Origin: PFJX01 sp031426735
GTDB taxonomy: Bacteria > Pseudomonadota > Gammaproteobacteria > Burkholderiales > Thiobacillaceae
Assembly (NCBI GenBank): GCA_031426735.1
Contig: JASJPK010000065.1
Location: forward strand, 23,338 to 87,337
Length of the DNA: 64,000 nt
Direction of reading: 5' to 3'
Below, in pieces: positions 15,947 through 25,324 of this stretch. Below the pieces are notes generated by a model. The model was not told where the DNA came from. It worked only from the letters and a program-made list of their open reading frames with translations, and made no database searches. The stretch's first letter is position 1. Every line of letters begins with the position of its first letter. A program made the translations under genes and the position numbers.

Positions 15947-17191
15947 ATGAGTAGCAAGAAAAAGATCCTGGCCATGGTCATCGCAGGAGGCGAAGGTTCG
16001 CGCCTGCATCCGTTGACGGCGGAGCGTTCCAAGCCCTCGGTGCCGTTCGGCGCGCGCTATCGCATCGTCGATTTCGTACTGTCCAACCTGGTCAATTCCG
16101 GCATCCACGCCATCTACCTGCTGGTGCAATACAAGTCGCAATCGTTGATCGAACATGTGCGCAAGGCCTGGGTGCTGCCGCCGTTGCTGCAGGAACACTT
16201 CATCACCGTGGTACCGCCGCAGATGCGGCGCGGACAGGATTGGTTCCAGGGCACGGCGGATGCGGTGTACCAGAACATCAACCTGATCCGGCAACACAGC
16301 CCGGATCTGGTGTTGGTATTCGGCGCCGATCATATCTACCGCATGGATATCCAGCAGATGGTCGATTTCCACCTGGAAAAAGGCGCCGGCGCCACCGTCG
16401 CGGCGCTGCCGGTACCGCTGGATCAGGCAACCGGTTTCGGCATTGTCGACGCCGACGCCAACGGCCGTATCCGCGGCTTCCAGGAAAAGCCGGCCAAGCC
16501 GCCCGCCATGCCGAACCGGCCCAGTCATGCCTATGCCTCGATGGGCAATTACCTGTTCGATACGCAGGTGTTGCTGAATGCGCTGGAAAGCTGCAACGCT
16601 GCCGGTGGCCACGACTTCGGCCAGCATGTCCTGCCCAGCCTGCTCGATAGCGGCAAGCTGTTCGCCTACGACTTTAGCAGCAACAAGGTGCCCGGCGTGC
16701 GTGCCTATGAAGAGCCCGCCTACTGGCGCGACGTCGGCACGCTGGACGCCTACTACGCCGCCCACATGGACGTGCTCGGCCTGGAAGCGCGGTTCGATGC
16801 GTTCAACTCGCGCTGGCCGATTTTTTCCAGCAATTACCAGGGACCGGTGGCCAATTTCATCGACGCCCAGGTGCAGCGCAGCATCGTCAGTGCTGGCTGC
16901 CTGATCAACGGCGCCAAGCTGAAGAACTCGATCCTGCGGCGCGAAGTCGTGCTCGAACCGGGCGTGGAGGTGGAGGACTGCATCATCATGGATTACGTCG
17001 TGATCCGGCGCGGCACCAAGCTCAAGCGTGTCATCGTCGACCGCTATAACGAAATCCCGGAAGACAGCCGCATCGGCTTCGATCCGGCCGCCGACCTCGC
17101 CCGCTACAAAGTCACCGACAACGGCATCGTCGTGATTCCGGAAGGACAACCGTTCCAGACCGCGCGCACTTCCTACAGCGGAGAAACCTGA
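15947..17191 (+). CDS. glgC: Glucose-1-phosphate adenylyltransferase
   Basis: 414 residues. Makes ADP-glucose for glycogen. The N-terminal nucleotidyltransferase has VIAGGEGSRLHPLTAERSKP, the catalytic metal site in LVFGADHIYRMD, and FQEKPAKPP for glucose-1-phosphate. The C-terminal third is a left-handed beta-helix (CLINGAKLKNSILRREVVLE). The stop overlaps the glgX ATG (TGATG), so translation is coupled. Glycogen synthase and branching enzyme are not in the window. Confidence 0.96.
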   Translation: MSSKKKILAMVIAGGEGSRLHPLTAERSKPSVPFGARYRIVDFVLSNLVNSGIHAIYLLVQYKSQSLIEHVRKAWVLPPLLQEHFITVVPPQMRRGQDWFQGTADAVYQNINLIRQHSPDLVLVFGADHIYRMDIQQMVDFHLEKGAGATVAALPVPLDQATGFGIVDADANGRIRGFQEKPAKPPAMPNRPSHAYASMGNYLFDTQVLLNALESCNAAGGHDFGQHVLPSLLDSGKLFAYDFSSNKVPGVRAYEEPAYWRDVGTLDAYYAAHMDVLGLEARFDAFNSRWPIFSSNYQGPVANFIDAQVQRSIVSAGCLINGAKLKNSILRREVVLEPGVEVEDCIIMDYVVIRRGTKLKRVIVDRYNEIPEDSRIGFDPAADLARYKVTDNGIVVIPEGQPFQTARTSYSGET

Positions 17192-19329
17192 TGGCGGAGT
17201 TTACCGTCTGGCCCGGCCGCCCTTATCCGCTGGGCTCGACCTGGGATGGCGAGGGCGTCAATTTCGCGTTGTTTTCGGAACATGCAGAAAAAGTCGAGTT
17301 GTGCCTGTTCGACGCCAAGGGCCGCCGCGAAATCGAGTGCATCACCTTGCCGGAACAGACCGACCAGGTCTGGCACGGTTATTTGCCGCAAGCGCGGCCG
17401 GGGCAGCTCTACGGCTACCGCGTGCACGGCCCGTACGAGCCGGAAGCCGGCCAGCGTTTCAACCCGAACAAGCTGCTGATCGACCCGTACGCCAAATCCA
17501 TCGTCGGCCGCATGGCCTGGTCCGACGCGCATTTCGGCTACCGCGTCGGGCATCGCCGCGAAGACCTGTCGTTCGACCGCCGCGACAGCGCTGCCGGCAT
17601 GCCCAAATGCCAGGTCATCGACCCGGCCTTCACCTGGGGCGACGACCGCCCGCCGGCGATTCCCTGGCACGACACGGTGATTCACGAACTGCACGTCAAG
17701 GGTTTCACCCAACTGCATCCGGAGGTGCCGCCCAATCTGCGCGGCACCTATGCCGGCCTGGCCACCGCGCCGGTGATCACGCATCTGAAGCAACTGGGGG
17801 TGACGGCGGTTGAACTGATGCCGGTACACGCCTTCGTCGACGACCGCCATCTGGTCGAAAAAGGCTTGCGCAATTACTGGGGTTACAACTCGGTCGGATT
17901 TTTCGCACCGGATGCGCGCTATCTCGCCAGCGGCCAGATCAGCGAATTCAAGACCATGGTCAAGACGCTGCACTCGGCCGGCATCGAAGTCATCCTCGAC
18001 GTGGTCTACAACCACACCGCCGAAGGCAACCAGCTCGGCCCGACCCTCTGTTTCCGCGGCATCGACAACACCGCCTACTACCGTCCGATGCCCAACGAAC
18101 CGCGCTATTACCGTGACTACACCGGCTGCGGCAACACGCTCAACATGCTGCATCCGCGCGTGCTGCAGCTGATCATGGATTCGCTGCGCTACTGGATCCT
18201 GGAAATGCACGTCGACGGTTTCCGCTTCGACCTGGCCTCGGCACTGGCACGCGAACTGCACGAAGTCGACCGCCTCTCCGCGTTCTTCGACATCATTCAC
18301 CAGGACCCGATCATCTCGCAGGTCAAATTGATCGCCGAACCCTGGGATCTCGGCGAGGGCGGCTATCAGGTCGGCAACTTCCCGGTGGGCTGGACCGAAT
18401 GGAACGGCAAATACCGCGATGCAGTGCGCGCATTCTGGAAAGGCGAGGGTGGCAGGATCGGCGAACTGGCCTATCGGCTCACGGGTTCATCCGACCTGTA
18501 CGGCCGCGAAAGCCGGCGCCCTTACGCCAGCATCAATTTCGTCACCGCGCACGACGGCTTCACCCTGCGCGATCTGGTCACTTACAACGACAAACACAAT
18601 GCCGCCAACGGCGAGGACAACCGCGACGGCGAATCGCACAACCTGTCGTGGAACTGCGGGGCCGAAGGTCCCATCGACGACGTCAAGATCAAAACCCTGC
18701 GCGCCCGCCAGCGCCGCAATCTGGTCGCCACCTTGCTGCTTTCGCAAGGCGTGCCGATGCTGCTGGCCGGCGACGAACTCGGCCGCAGCCAGCTCGGCAA
18801 CAACAACGCCTATTGCCAGGACAACCCGTTGAGCTGGGTGAACTGGCAACTCGACGAAGAAGACCGGCATTTCCTCGAATTCGTGCGGCGCATGATCAAG
18901 TTGCGCCACGACCACCCGATCTTCCGCCGCCGCAAGTTTTTCGAAGGCCGCCCGATCCACGGCGGCGCGGTGAAGGACATCGCCTGGCACAACCCCAACG
19001 GCACCGAAATGAACGAGGAAGAGTGGAACCAACATTTCGCGCGCAGTCTCTGTGTCTACTTGTCCGGCAGCGCGCTGGACGAATGCGACCGCCATGGCCA
19101 ACCGATCAAGGACGATGACTTCCTGTTGCTGATCAACGCCCATTACGAAACGATCCCGTTCACCTTGCCCGACTACCCAGGCGATACCGCCTGGCTCTGC
19201 GTGCTGGATACCGCCTATGCCGACGGCCTCGCAACCGATGGCCGCTATTCCCGCAGCAAAGCCTTCCCTCTGCGCGGCCGTTCGCTGGCATTGCTGACCC
19301 GTCCGCACCGGACCTCGAAAAAGACATGA
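17191..19329 (+). CDS. glgX: Glycogen debranching enzyme GlgX
   Basis: 712 residues, isoamylase type, hydrolysing alpha-1,6 branches. An N-terminal CBM48 domain (PGRPYPLGSTWDGEGVNFAL) is followed by a GH13 barrel: ILDVVYNHTAEGNQ, the nucleophile in HVDGFRFDLASAL, the acid/base in KLIAEPWDLGEGGYQ, and FVTAHDGFTLRDLV. The segment NRDGESHNLSWNCG is typical of GlgX. It overlaps both glgC and malQ by one to four bases, so the three form one unit. Confidence 0.96.
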   Translation: MAEFTVWPGRPYPLGSTWDGEGVNFALFSEHAEKVELCLFDAKGRREIECITLPEQTDQVWHGYLPQARPGQLYGYRVHGPYEPEAGQRFNPNKLLIDPYAKSIVGRMAWSDAHFGYRVGHRREDLSFDRRDSAAGMPKCQVIDPAFTWGDDRPPAIPWHDTVIHELHVKGFTQLHPEVPPNLRGTYAGLATAPVITHLKQLGVTAVELMPVHAFVDDRHLVEKGLRNYWGYNSVGFFAPDARYLASGQISEFKTMVKTLHSAGIEVILDVVYNHTAEGNQLGPTLCFRGIDNTAYYRPMPNEPRYYRDYTGCGNTLNMLHPRVLQLIMDSLRYWILEMHVDGFRFDLASALARELHEVDRLSAFFDIIHQDPIISQVKLIAEPWDLGEGGYQVGNFPVGWTEWNGKYRDAVRAFWKGEGGRIGELAYRLTGSSDLYGRESRRPYASINFVTAHDGFTLRDLVTYNDKHNAANGEDNRDGESHNLSWNCGAEGPIDDVKIKTLRARQRRNLVATLLLSQGVPMLLAGDELGRSQLGNNNAYCQDNPLSWVNWQLDEEDRHFLEFVRRMIKLRHDHPIFRRRKFFEGRPIHGGAVKDIAWHNPNGTEMNEEEWNQHFARSLCVYLSGSALDECDRHGQPIKDDDFLLLINAHYETIPFTLPDYPGDTAWLCVLDTAYADGLATDGRYSRSKAFPLRGRSLALLTRPHRTSKKT

Positions 19330-21518
19330 ATTCCATATCCTCCTTACGCCAACTGGCCGACCTGGCCGGCATCGTCGCCGAATACCACGACATCTGGGGC
19401 ACGCCCCATGCCGCCTCCGATGCCACGCGGCGCGGCCTGCTGCAGGCAATGGGCATCGCCTGCAGCGACGACGCGGAAATCGCCGCCTCCCTGCACCGCT
19501 GGCAGATGCGGCACTGGCATCGACGCCTGGCGCCGGTGCAGGTCGCGCCCGCCGAACAGCCGCTACGAGTCCGCCTGCAACTGCCGCAAGAGGAAATGGC
19601 GCAGCGCCAGCGCTGGACGCTGACGCTGGAAAACGGAGAGCAACACGGCGCCGAGTTCCAGCCGGCCGAGTTGACGCATCTGGAATCGACCGAAATCGAC
19701 GGCATGCCGTGGCACGCCGTCGGCCTCGATCTGCCGGCGCTGTCGACACCGGGTTATCACCACCTGCAGATTGGCGAGTCGAACGAAACCCTCAGCCTGA
19801 TCGTGCATCCGCCGCGCTGCCACCAACCGCCGGCGCTGGACGGCGAGCAGCGTGTCTGGGGCCTGTCGGTACAGCTCTATGGCGTGCGCTCCGGTCGCAA
19901 CTGGGGCATCGGCGATTTCACCGATCTGCGCGGCCTGATCGAATGGGCGGCGCAAGCCGGCGCCGCGCTGGTCGGGGTCAACCCGCTGCACGCGCTGTTC
20001 CCGCACAACCCGCGCCACGCCAGCCCGTACAGTCCGTCCAGCCGCGAATTTCTCAACGCGTTGTACATCGATGTCGAAGCTGTGCCGGAATACGCCGAAT
20101 GCGCCGGCACACGCGTCATTGTCGAAACTGAAGACTTCCAGGCCCGCCTGCGCGCGCTGCGCGATGCCGAGCTGGTCGATTACGCCAGCGTCGCGCAACT
20201 CAAATCGACCATGCTGGACCGCCTGTATCGCCACTTCCGCAAGCGTCACCTCGCTGAAGATACCCCGCGCGCGCAGGCTTTCCGCACCTTTCAGGCAGCA
20301 GGCGGTACCGATCTGGCCCGCTTTGCGCTCTACCACGCCTTGCAGGAACATCTCTACGCGCAAGACGCCAACAACTGGGGCTGGCCGGTCTGGCCGGATG
20401 CAATGCGCGACCCGGCTTCCCCTGCCGTGACTGCCTTCGCCGCCGAACATCGGGATCGCATCGAATATTTCCAGTACCTGCAATGGCTCGCCGCCACGCA
20501 ACTGGAAGCAGCCGGCGCGCTGGCGCGGGAGCTGGGCATGGGCATCGGCCTGTACCAGGATGTCGCCGTCGGCGTCGATCTTGGCGGCGCCGACACCTGG
20601 GCCAACCGCGAGCTGTATGCCATCGGCGCGCGCATCGGCTGCCCGCCGGACGACTTCAGCCTGATGGGCCAGGACTGGGGCCTGCCGCCGTGGATTCCGG
20701 AACGGCTGCACGAACAGGCCTACGCGCCGTTCATCGCCATGCTGCGCGCCAACATGCGCGGTGCCGGCGCACTGCGCCTGGACCACGTCATGGGATTGAT
20801 GCGGCTGTACTGGGCGCCGCCCGGCGAAGATGCGCGCAGCGGCGCTTACCTGAACTATCCGTTGCAGGACCTGCTCGGCATCCTGGCGCTGGAAAGCCGG
20901 CGCAACCGCTGCCTGATCGTCGGCGAAGACCTCGGCACCGTGCCCGACGCAGTGCGCGGTGCGCTGCATGACCTCGGCGTGCTGTCGTATCGCCTGTTCT
21001 ATTTCGAGCGCAATTACGGACACGAGAACCACGGCGCCTTCAAACAGCCGCACGAATACCCCGAGCAGGCGCTGGTTGCCGGCAGCACGCACGATCTGCC
21101 GACACTGGCCGGCTTCTGGCAAGGCGCCGATATCGATCTGCGCACCACGCTCGGGCTTTACCCCAGCGACGAACAACGCACCCGGCAAATCGAAGAACGT
21201 GCGCAGGACAAGGCACGCCTGCTGGCAGCCCTGGCGAACGAGGGATTGCTGCCGGACGGCATGTCGCGCGACCCGGCCGCAGTGCCGGAAATGACGCCGG
21301 CCCTGCTGCGCGCCATCCAGCGCTACCTCGCCCGCACACCGTCGAAACTGGCCATGCTGCAGGCCGAAGACCTGCTTGGACAGAAGGAACAAGCCAACCT
21401 GCCCGGCACCGTCGAACAACATCCCAACTGGCAGCGCAAACTCAAGCTGAACATCGAAGCCTGGGGCGCCAATAGTGATATCGATGAAATCGTTGCCGCC
21501 TTCAATACCGAGCGTTGA
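19326..21518 (+). CDS. malQ: 4-alpha-glucanotransferase (amylomaltase)
   Basis: 730 residues, GH77. Transfers glucan segments between maltodextrins, recycling the short chains released by GlgX. Catalytic regions: QDVAVGVDLGGADTW, the nucleophile in GALRLDHVMGLMRL, the acid/base in CLIVGEDLGTVPDAVR, and STHDLPTLAGFW. The extra N-terminal about 140 residues are usual for proteobacterial MalQ. The ATG overlaps the glgX stop (ATGA). No terminator is evident; GC-rich repeats follow. Confidence 0.95.
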   Translation: MNSISSLRQLADLAGIVAEYHDIWGTPHAASDATRRGLLQAMGIACSDDAEIAASLHRWQMRHWHRRLAPVQVAPAEQPLRVRLQLPQEEMAQRQRWTLTLENGEQHGAEFQPAELTHLESTEIDGMPWHAVGLDLPALSTPGYHHLQIGESNETLSLIVHPPRCHQPPALDGEQRVWGLSVQLYGVRSGRNWGIGDFTDLRGLIEWAAQAGAALVGVNPLHALFPHNPRHASPYSPSSREFLNALYIDVEAVPEYAECAGTRVIVETEDFQARLRALRDAELVDYASVAQLKSTMLDRLYRHFRKRHLAEDTPRAQAFRTFQAAGGTDLARFALYHALQEHLYAQDANNWGWPVWPDAMRDPASPAVTAFAAEHRDRIEYFQYLQWLAATQLEAAGALARELGMGIGLYQDVAVGVDLGGADTWANRELYAIGARIGCPPDDFSLMGQDWGLPPWIPERLHEQAYAPFIAMLRANMRGAGALRLDHVMGLMRLYWAPPGEDARSGAYLNYPLQDLLGILALESRRNRCLIVGEDLGTVPDAVRGALHDLGVLSYRLFYFERNYGHENHGAFKQPHEYPEQALVAGSTHDLPTLAGFWQGADIDLRTTLGLYPSDEQRTRQIEERAQDKARLLAALANEGLLPDGMSRDPAAVPEMTPALLRAIQRYLARTPSKLAMLQAEDLLGQKEQANLPGTVEQHPNWQRKLKLNIEAWGANSDIDEIVAAFNTER

Positions 21519-21556
21519 AGGCGGCTACTTCCGCACCGCCGCTGTCGCCGCGTTTA

Positions 21557-21795
21557 GGAGCACCGGCGTCCCGCCGGCCAGCCGGCCAGAGGCCGGCGCT
21601 CCGGCTAACATACCCAATTTCCCCGGCGCCGCCAGTGTCGCCCCATTTGGAGCGCCGGCGTCCCGCCGGCCAGCCGACCAGAGGCAGGCGCTCCGGCTAA
21701 CATACCCATTTTCCCCGGCGCCGCCAGTGTCGCCGCGTTTAGGAGCGCCGGCGTCCCGCCGGCCAGCCGACCGGAGGCCGGTACTCCGGCTAACA
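21557..21795. repeat. Three tandem copies of a GC-rich hairpin repeat
   Basis: This accounts for the 310-base gap after malQ. Each unit begins GGAGCRCCGGCGTCCCGCC, folds on itself to GCCGGCGCTCC, and is followed by GGCTAACATACCC and a linker. Units start at 21557, 21647 and 21742, a period of about 90-95 bases, and drift slightly. A partial copy of the same hairpin lies at 30309-30338 inside a coding region. The pattern suggests a REP-like dispersed repeat. Confidence 0.8.
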
Positions 21796-21829
21796 TACGC
21801 CTTCCCCCTCACCACCCAGGAGACACAAG

Positions 21830-22417
21830 ATGACCGGACTGTACAAACCTTTCGCCGCCACCCTGCTCAGTCTGACCGCGTTGCTGTTCGGCACGACAGC
21901 TCAGGCCGCGCCGGAACTGAAGGTCTCGGCAAGCGAGGTGTCGGTGGGTGAAACCATCCAGATCGACGCTTCGTCCGGTTCCTCGATGATCCCGGTGTAT
22001 GCCAAGGAATGGAACGTTTCGTCGCAATTCAGCCTGATTTCCGCCGGGCGGACCGGCGCCAAGATCAAGGCGATAGCCGCCGGCACCGGCACAGTTTCCG
22101 CCAACGTCAACCTGAAAGACCTGGCCGTCACCATCAAAGTCTTCGCGCCGGAACCGGTCGTCGCCGCTCCGGTCGCGCCGCTGCAGGAAGTCGCCGCCAC
22201 GCCGGCGGCACCCAAACTGAGCGCTTGCCAGCAGGAAATGGTTGAGCGCAAGCGCGAAATCGCGCAGGACTTCAACGAGGCGCGCTATGAGGATGCCCGC
22301 ACCAAGTTGCTCGACATGCAAAAGGCCTGGCTCAACGACAGTCGCTGGGCGGATGCCTTGCTCGGCGCCATCGACAAGCTGGCGCCAGTCACTGCCAGTA
22401 CACCTGCCGCACGCTGA
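21830..22417 (+). CDS. Secreted protein with Ig-like (Big-type) domain
   Basis: 195 residues. A signal peptide (LLSLTALLFGTTAQAAP) is followed by VSASEVSVGETIQIDASSG and IKAIAAGTGTVSANV, which resemble bacterial Ig-like domains found in surface and periplasmic proteins. A proline/alanine linker leads to a helical C-terminus CQQEMVERKREIAQDFN. AGGAG lies seven bases before the ATG. It is 68 bases upstream of hoxF in the same direction, but a link to hydrogenase is not evident. Function unknown. Confidence 0.7.
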   Translation: MTGLYKPFAATLLSLTALLFGTTAQAAPELKVSASEVSVGETIQIDASSGSSMIPVYAKEWNVSSQFSLISAGRTGAKIKAIAAGTGTVSANVNLKDLAVTIKVFAPEPVVAAPVAPLQEVAATPAAPKLSACQQEMVERKREIAQDFNEARYEDARTKLLDMQKAWLNDSRWADALLGAIDKLAPVTASTPAAR

Positions 22418-22485
22418 GGCATGCGGCAACGCTAACCTGACGGCGTCTGTGCAAATGGTGCAGCGCCCGGCAGAAGGAGAATCGG

Positions 22486-24369
22486 ATGTCTCGCAATCAA
22501 TTACCGATCGACCTGGATAACCTGCTGGAGCGGCATGCGCATGATCCGACGCGCCTGCTGCAAATCCTGCGCGAAATCCAGGAAAGCCAGGGCTGGATCG
22601 CGCCGGATGTCGTCGATGCGCTGGCCGAATGCCTGAACCTGCCGCGCGCCCGCATTGAGGGCGTCGTCGGCTTCTACAGCTTCCTGCATGCCGAACCGGT
22701 CGGCCAGTTCCGCCTGCTGTTCTCCGACAACATCACCGACCGCATGCTGGGCAACCAGGATCTGCTCGCCTACCTGTGCAACAAACTATGGGCGGAGCGC
22801 GGCCATGTTTCCGAGGACGGCCTGGTTTCCATCGAGACCACCTCCTGCACCGGCCTGTGCGACCAGGGCCCGGCCATGCTGGCGAACGGCTGGGCGATCC
22901 CGCGCCTGAGCCGCGAACGGCTCGACCAGATTGCCGAACTGGTGCTGCAGAAATTGCCGGTGCCGCAGTGGCCGCGTGAATTGTTCGCCATCGACGACAA
23001 CATCCGCCGCGCCGACATTCTGCTCGGCAACACGCTGCAGCCGGGCGATGCGCTACGCGCCGCGATCGCACGCGGCAGCACACCGGGCACGGAAGCGGCC
23101 GCCAACGAACGTTCCTGGCGCGAGGCCAACATCCCGGCCGCGCTAGGCCCGCTCGCCACGCTGGAGGAAATCAAGCGTTCCAATCTGCGCGGCCGCGGCG
23201 GCGCCGGCTTCACCACCGGCCTGAAATGGGAAGCCTGCCGCAACACCCCGACCGGGCCGCGTTACGTCGTATGCAATGCCGACGAAGGCGAGCCCGGCAC
23301 CTTCAAGGACCGCGTCCTGCTCACCGCCCAGGCCGATCTGCTGTTCGAGGGCATGACGGTGTGCGCCCATGCCATCGACGCCCGCCACGGTTTCCTCTAT
23401 CTGCGCGGCGAATACCGCTATCTGCTGGAACCGCTCAACTCTGTGCTTGAACGCCGCCGCGCCGCCAACCTGCTCGGCCGCGGCATCCTCGGCCAGGCCG
23501 GTTTCGATTTCGACATCGAAATTCACGTCGGCGCCGGCGCCTACGTCTGCGGCGAGGAATCCGCGCTGATCGAATCGCTCGAAGGCAAACGCGGCATCCC
23601 GCGCAACCGGCCGCCCTACCCGGTCACGCACGGCTATCTGCAGAAACCGACCACGGTCAACAACGTCGAAACCTTCTGCGCTGCCGCGCTGATTGCGCTC
23701 AATGGCGGCGACTGGTACCGCGCCATCGGCACCGCGAAATCCGCCGGCACGAAAATCCTCTCCGTCTCCGGCGACTGCGCCCGCCCCGGTATCTACGAAT
23801 ATCCGTTCGGCGTCACAGTGCGCCAGGTGCTGGCCGATTGCGGCGCCGGGCTGGGCAAACACGATACCTTGGCGGTGCAGATCAGCGGCCCGTCCGGCGT
23901 CTGCATCGGCGCCGACGAGTTCGACCGCCGCATCGCGTTCGAGGATCTGGCCACCGCCGGCGCCTTCATGGTGTTCGACAGCAGCCGCGACATGTTCGAG
24001 GTGGCGCGCAACTTCGCGCATTTCTTCGCGCACGAAAGCTGCGGTTTCTGCACGCCATGCCGGGTCGGCACCGCCATGCTGAAGGCGACGATGGACAAGA
24101 TCGCCGCCGGCCACGGCACCCAGTACGACCTCGCCGAAATCGACAAACTTGACCGCGTCCTGCATCAGTCGGCGCATTGCGGCCTCGGCCACACCGCCTG
24201 CAACCCGACGCTGGACACGCTGAAACGCTTCCGCCCGACCTACGAACGCCGCCTGAAATCGCTCGATTTCGAACCGGCTTTCGATCTCGACGGCGCGCTC
24301 GCCGCCGCCCGCCGGATGACCGGCCGCGACGATGCCGGCGCGCATCTGAGTGTGGAGATGGAGAAATGA
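22486..24369 (+). CDS. hoxF: NAD-reducing hydrogenase diaphorase subunit HoxF (NuoE-NuoF fusion)
   Basis: 627 residues. Residues about 1-165 are NuoE-like; the first cysteine pair of that motif is replaced by SDNITDRMLG, but TSCTGLCDQGPA is kept. From about 230 comes the NuoF part: the FMN site LRGRGGAGFTTGLKWE, the NAD site VGAGAYVCGEESALIESLEG, and the [4Fe-4S] ligands CGFCTPCRVG plus the distal HCGLGHTAC. It moves electrons between NAD(H) and the iron-sulfur chain of HoxU and HoxY. AAGGAG lies close to the ATG. It is the first gene of hoxF-hoxU-hoxY-(toxin-antitoxin)-hoxH-hoxW. Confidence 0.92.
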   Translation: MSRNQLPIDLDNLLERHAHDPTRLLQILREIQESQGWIAPDVVDALAECLNLPRARIEGVVGFYSFLHAEPVGQFRLLFSDNITDRMLGNQDLLAYLCNKLWAERGHVSEDGLVSIETTSCTGLCDQGPAMLANGWAIPRLSRERLDQIAELVLQKLPVPQWPRELFAIDDNIRRADILLGNTLQPGDALRAAIARGSTPGTEAAANERSWREANIPAALGPLATLEEIKRSNLRGRGGAGFTTGLKWEACRNTPTGPRYVVCNADEGEPGTFKDRVLLTAQADLLFEGMTVCAHAIDARHGFLYLRGEYRYLLEPLNSVLERRRAANLLGRGILGQAGFDFDIEIHVGAGAYVCGEESALIESLEGKRGIPRNRPPYPVTHGYLQKPTTVNNVETFCAAALIALNGGDWYRAIGTAKSAGTKILSVSGDCARPGIYEYPFGVTVRQVLADCGAGLGKHDTLAVQISGPSGVCIGADEFDRRIAFEDLATAGAFMVFDSSRDMFEVARNFAHFFAHESCGFCTPCRVGTAMLKATMDKIAAGHGTQYDLAEIDKLDRVLHQSAHCGLGHTACNPTLDTLKRFRPTYERRLKSLDFEPAFDLDGALAAARRMTGRDDAGAHLSVEMEK

Positions 24370-24381
24370 AACATTGCCCCG

Positions 24382-24490
24382 CCTTGCCTTTCCCCCCTTT
24401 GCAAACGGGGGCAGTGGGGATTTCTGCGACATACGCTCAGACCACCGCCGTCAAATCCCCCTTGCTCCCCCTTTTACAAAGTGGGAAATG
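24382..24490. repeat. Inverted repeat between hoxF and hoxU
   Basis: TTCCCCCCTTTGCAAACGGGG near 24388 is mirrored by CCCCCTTTTACAAAGTGGGA near 24467, and inner segments GTGGGGATTT and AAATCCCCCTTGC also pair. The result is a 109-base dispersed hairpin repeat filling the 130-base gap. It is not a clear terminator because no terminal T-run follows. Confidence 0.6.
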
Positions 24491-24499
24491 GAGTCACCC

Positions 24500-25324
24500 A
24501 TGACCGACACCTTCCAACTCGACGGCGAAGACATCCCCTACACCTCCGGCCAGACCGTGCTGCAAGCCGCGCTCGCCGCCGGCCATTACATCCCGCACCT
24601 GTGCTACCACCCTGAGTTCAAGCCGCATGGCAGTTGCAAGGTGTGCACGGTCAAGATTGGCGCGGGCAGCAACACGCGCACCGCCGCGTCCTGCACCCTG
24701 CCGGCACAAGCCGGGCTGGAAGTCGAAAGCGACAGCGATGAGATGAACGCCCTGCGCCGCACGCTGGTGCAGATGCTGTTCGCCGAGGGCAACCACTTCT
24801 GCCCGTCCTGCGAGAAGAGCGGCAACTGCGCCTTGCAGGCGCTGGGCGCCGACCTCGGCGTGATGACCGCCGGCTTCCGCCACTTCTACCCGGACCGACC
24901 GGTGGACGCCTCGCACCCGGACATCCTGCTCGATTTCAACCGCTGCATCCTGTGCGAACTGTGCGTGCGCGCCTCCTGCGAGGTCGACGGAAAATGCGTG
25001 TTTTCGCTGTCCGGACGCGGCATCGCCAAGCATCTGGTGGTCAACGCCGCCTCCGGCCAACTCGCCGATACCGACATCGCGCTAAGCGACAAGGCGATGC
25101 AGGTCTGCCCGGTCGGCGTCATCCTGAAGAAGCGTGTCGGCTTCGCGGTGCCCATCGGCGAGCGCCGCTACGACCAGCGCCCAATCAGCGCGCAGGCGCT
25201 CGACGACGCGCCGCGCCCGGCCAGCGCCAGCGGCAGCGGCCACTGCGCCGCTTGCGAGGGCGCCGTAGCCGTAACTGCTTCTGCGCTTGCGACGCCGGCA
25301 TCCACCTTGGGGAGCACGCCATGA
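24500..25324 (+). CDS. hoxU: NAD-reducing hydrogenase diaphorase subunit HoxU
   Basis: 274 residues, NuoG-like N-terminal ferredoxin module. [2Fe-2S] ligands are in HLCYHPEFKPHGSCKVC, followed by ASCTLPA. The His-Cys [4Fe-4S] site is NHFCPSCEKSGNCALQ, and CILCELCVRASCEVDGK is a ferredoxin site. It wires HoxF to the HoxYH core. The ATG at 24500 is preceded by GGAG at the right distance; an in-frame extension upstream comes from the repeat. It overlaps hoxY by four bases. The C-terminal tail after about residue 225 is longer and more alanine-rich than usual. Confidence 0.9.
   Translation: MTDTFQLDGEDIPYTSGQTVLQAALAAGHYIPHLCYHPEFKPHGSCKVCTVKIGAGSNTRTAASCTLPAQAGLEVESDSDEMNALRRTLVQMLFAEGNHFCPSCEKSGNCALQALGADLGVMTAGFRHFYPDRPVDASHPDILLDFNRCILCELCVRASCEVDGKCVFSLSGRGIAKHLVVNAASGQLADTDIALSDKAMQVCPVGVILKKRVGFAVPIGERRYDQRPISAQALDDAPRPASASGSGHCAACEGAVAVTASALATPASTLGSTP

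Noticed and set aside
15488..17149. Long open frame antisense to glgC
   Set aside because: It is opposite a clear glgC gene, low in domain signal, and the codon pattern follows the + strand.
19563..21422. 619-codon open frame antisense to malQ
   Set aside because: Shadow of malQ; the sense strand shows all GH77 catalytic motifs.
21557..21795. CRISPR array
   Set aside because: The repeated units are long self-complementary hairpins with nearly identical linkers, not short repeats with unique spacers, and no cas gene is present.
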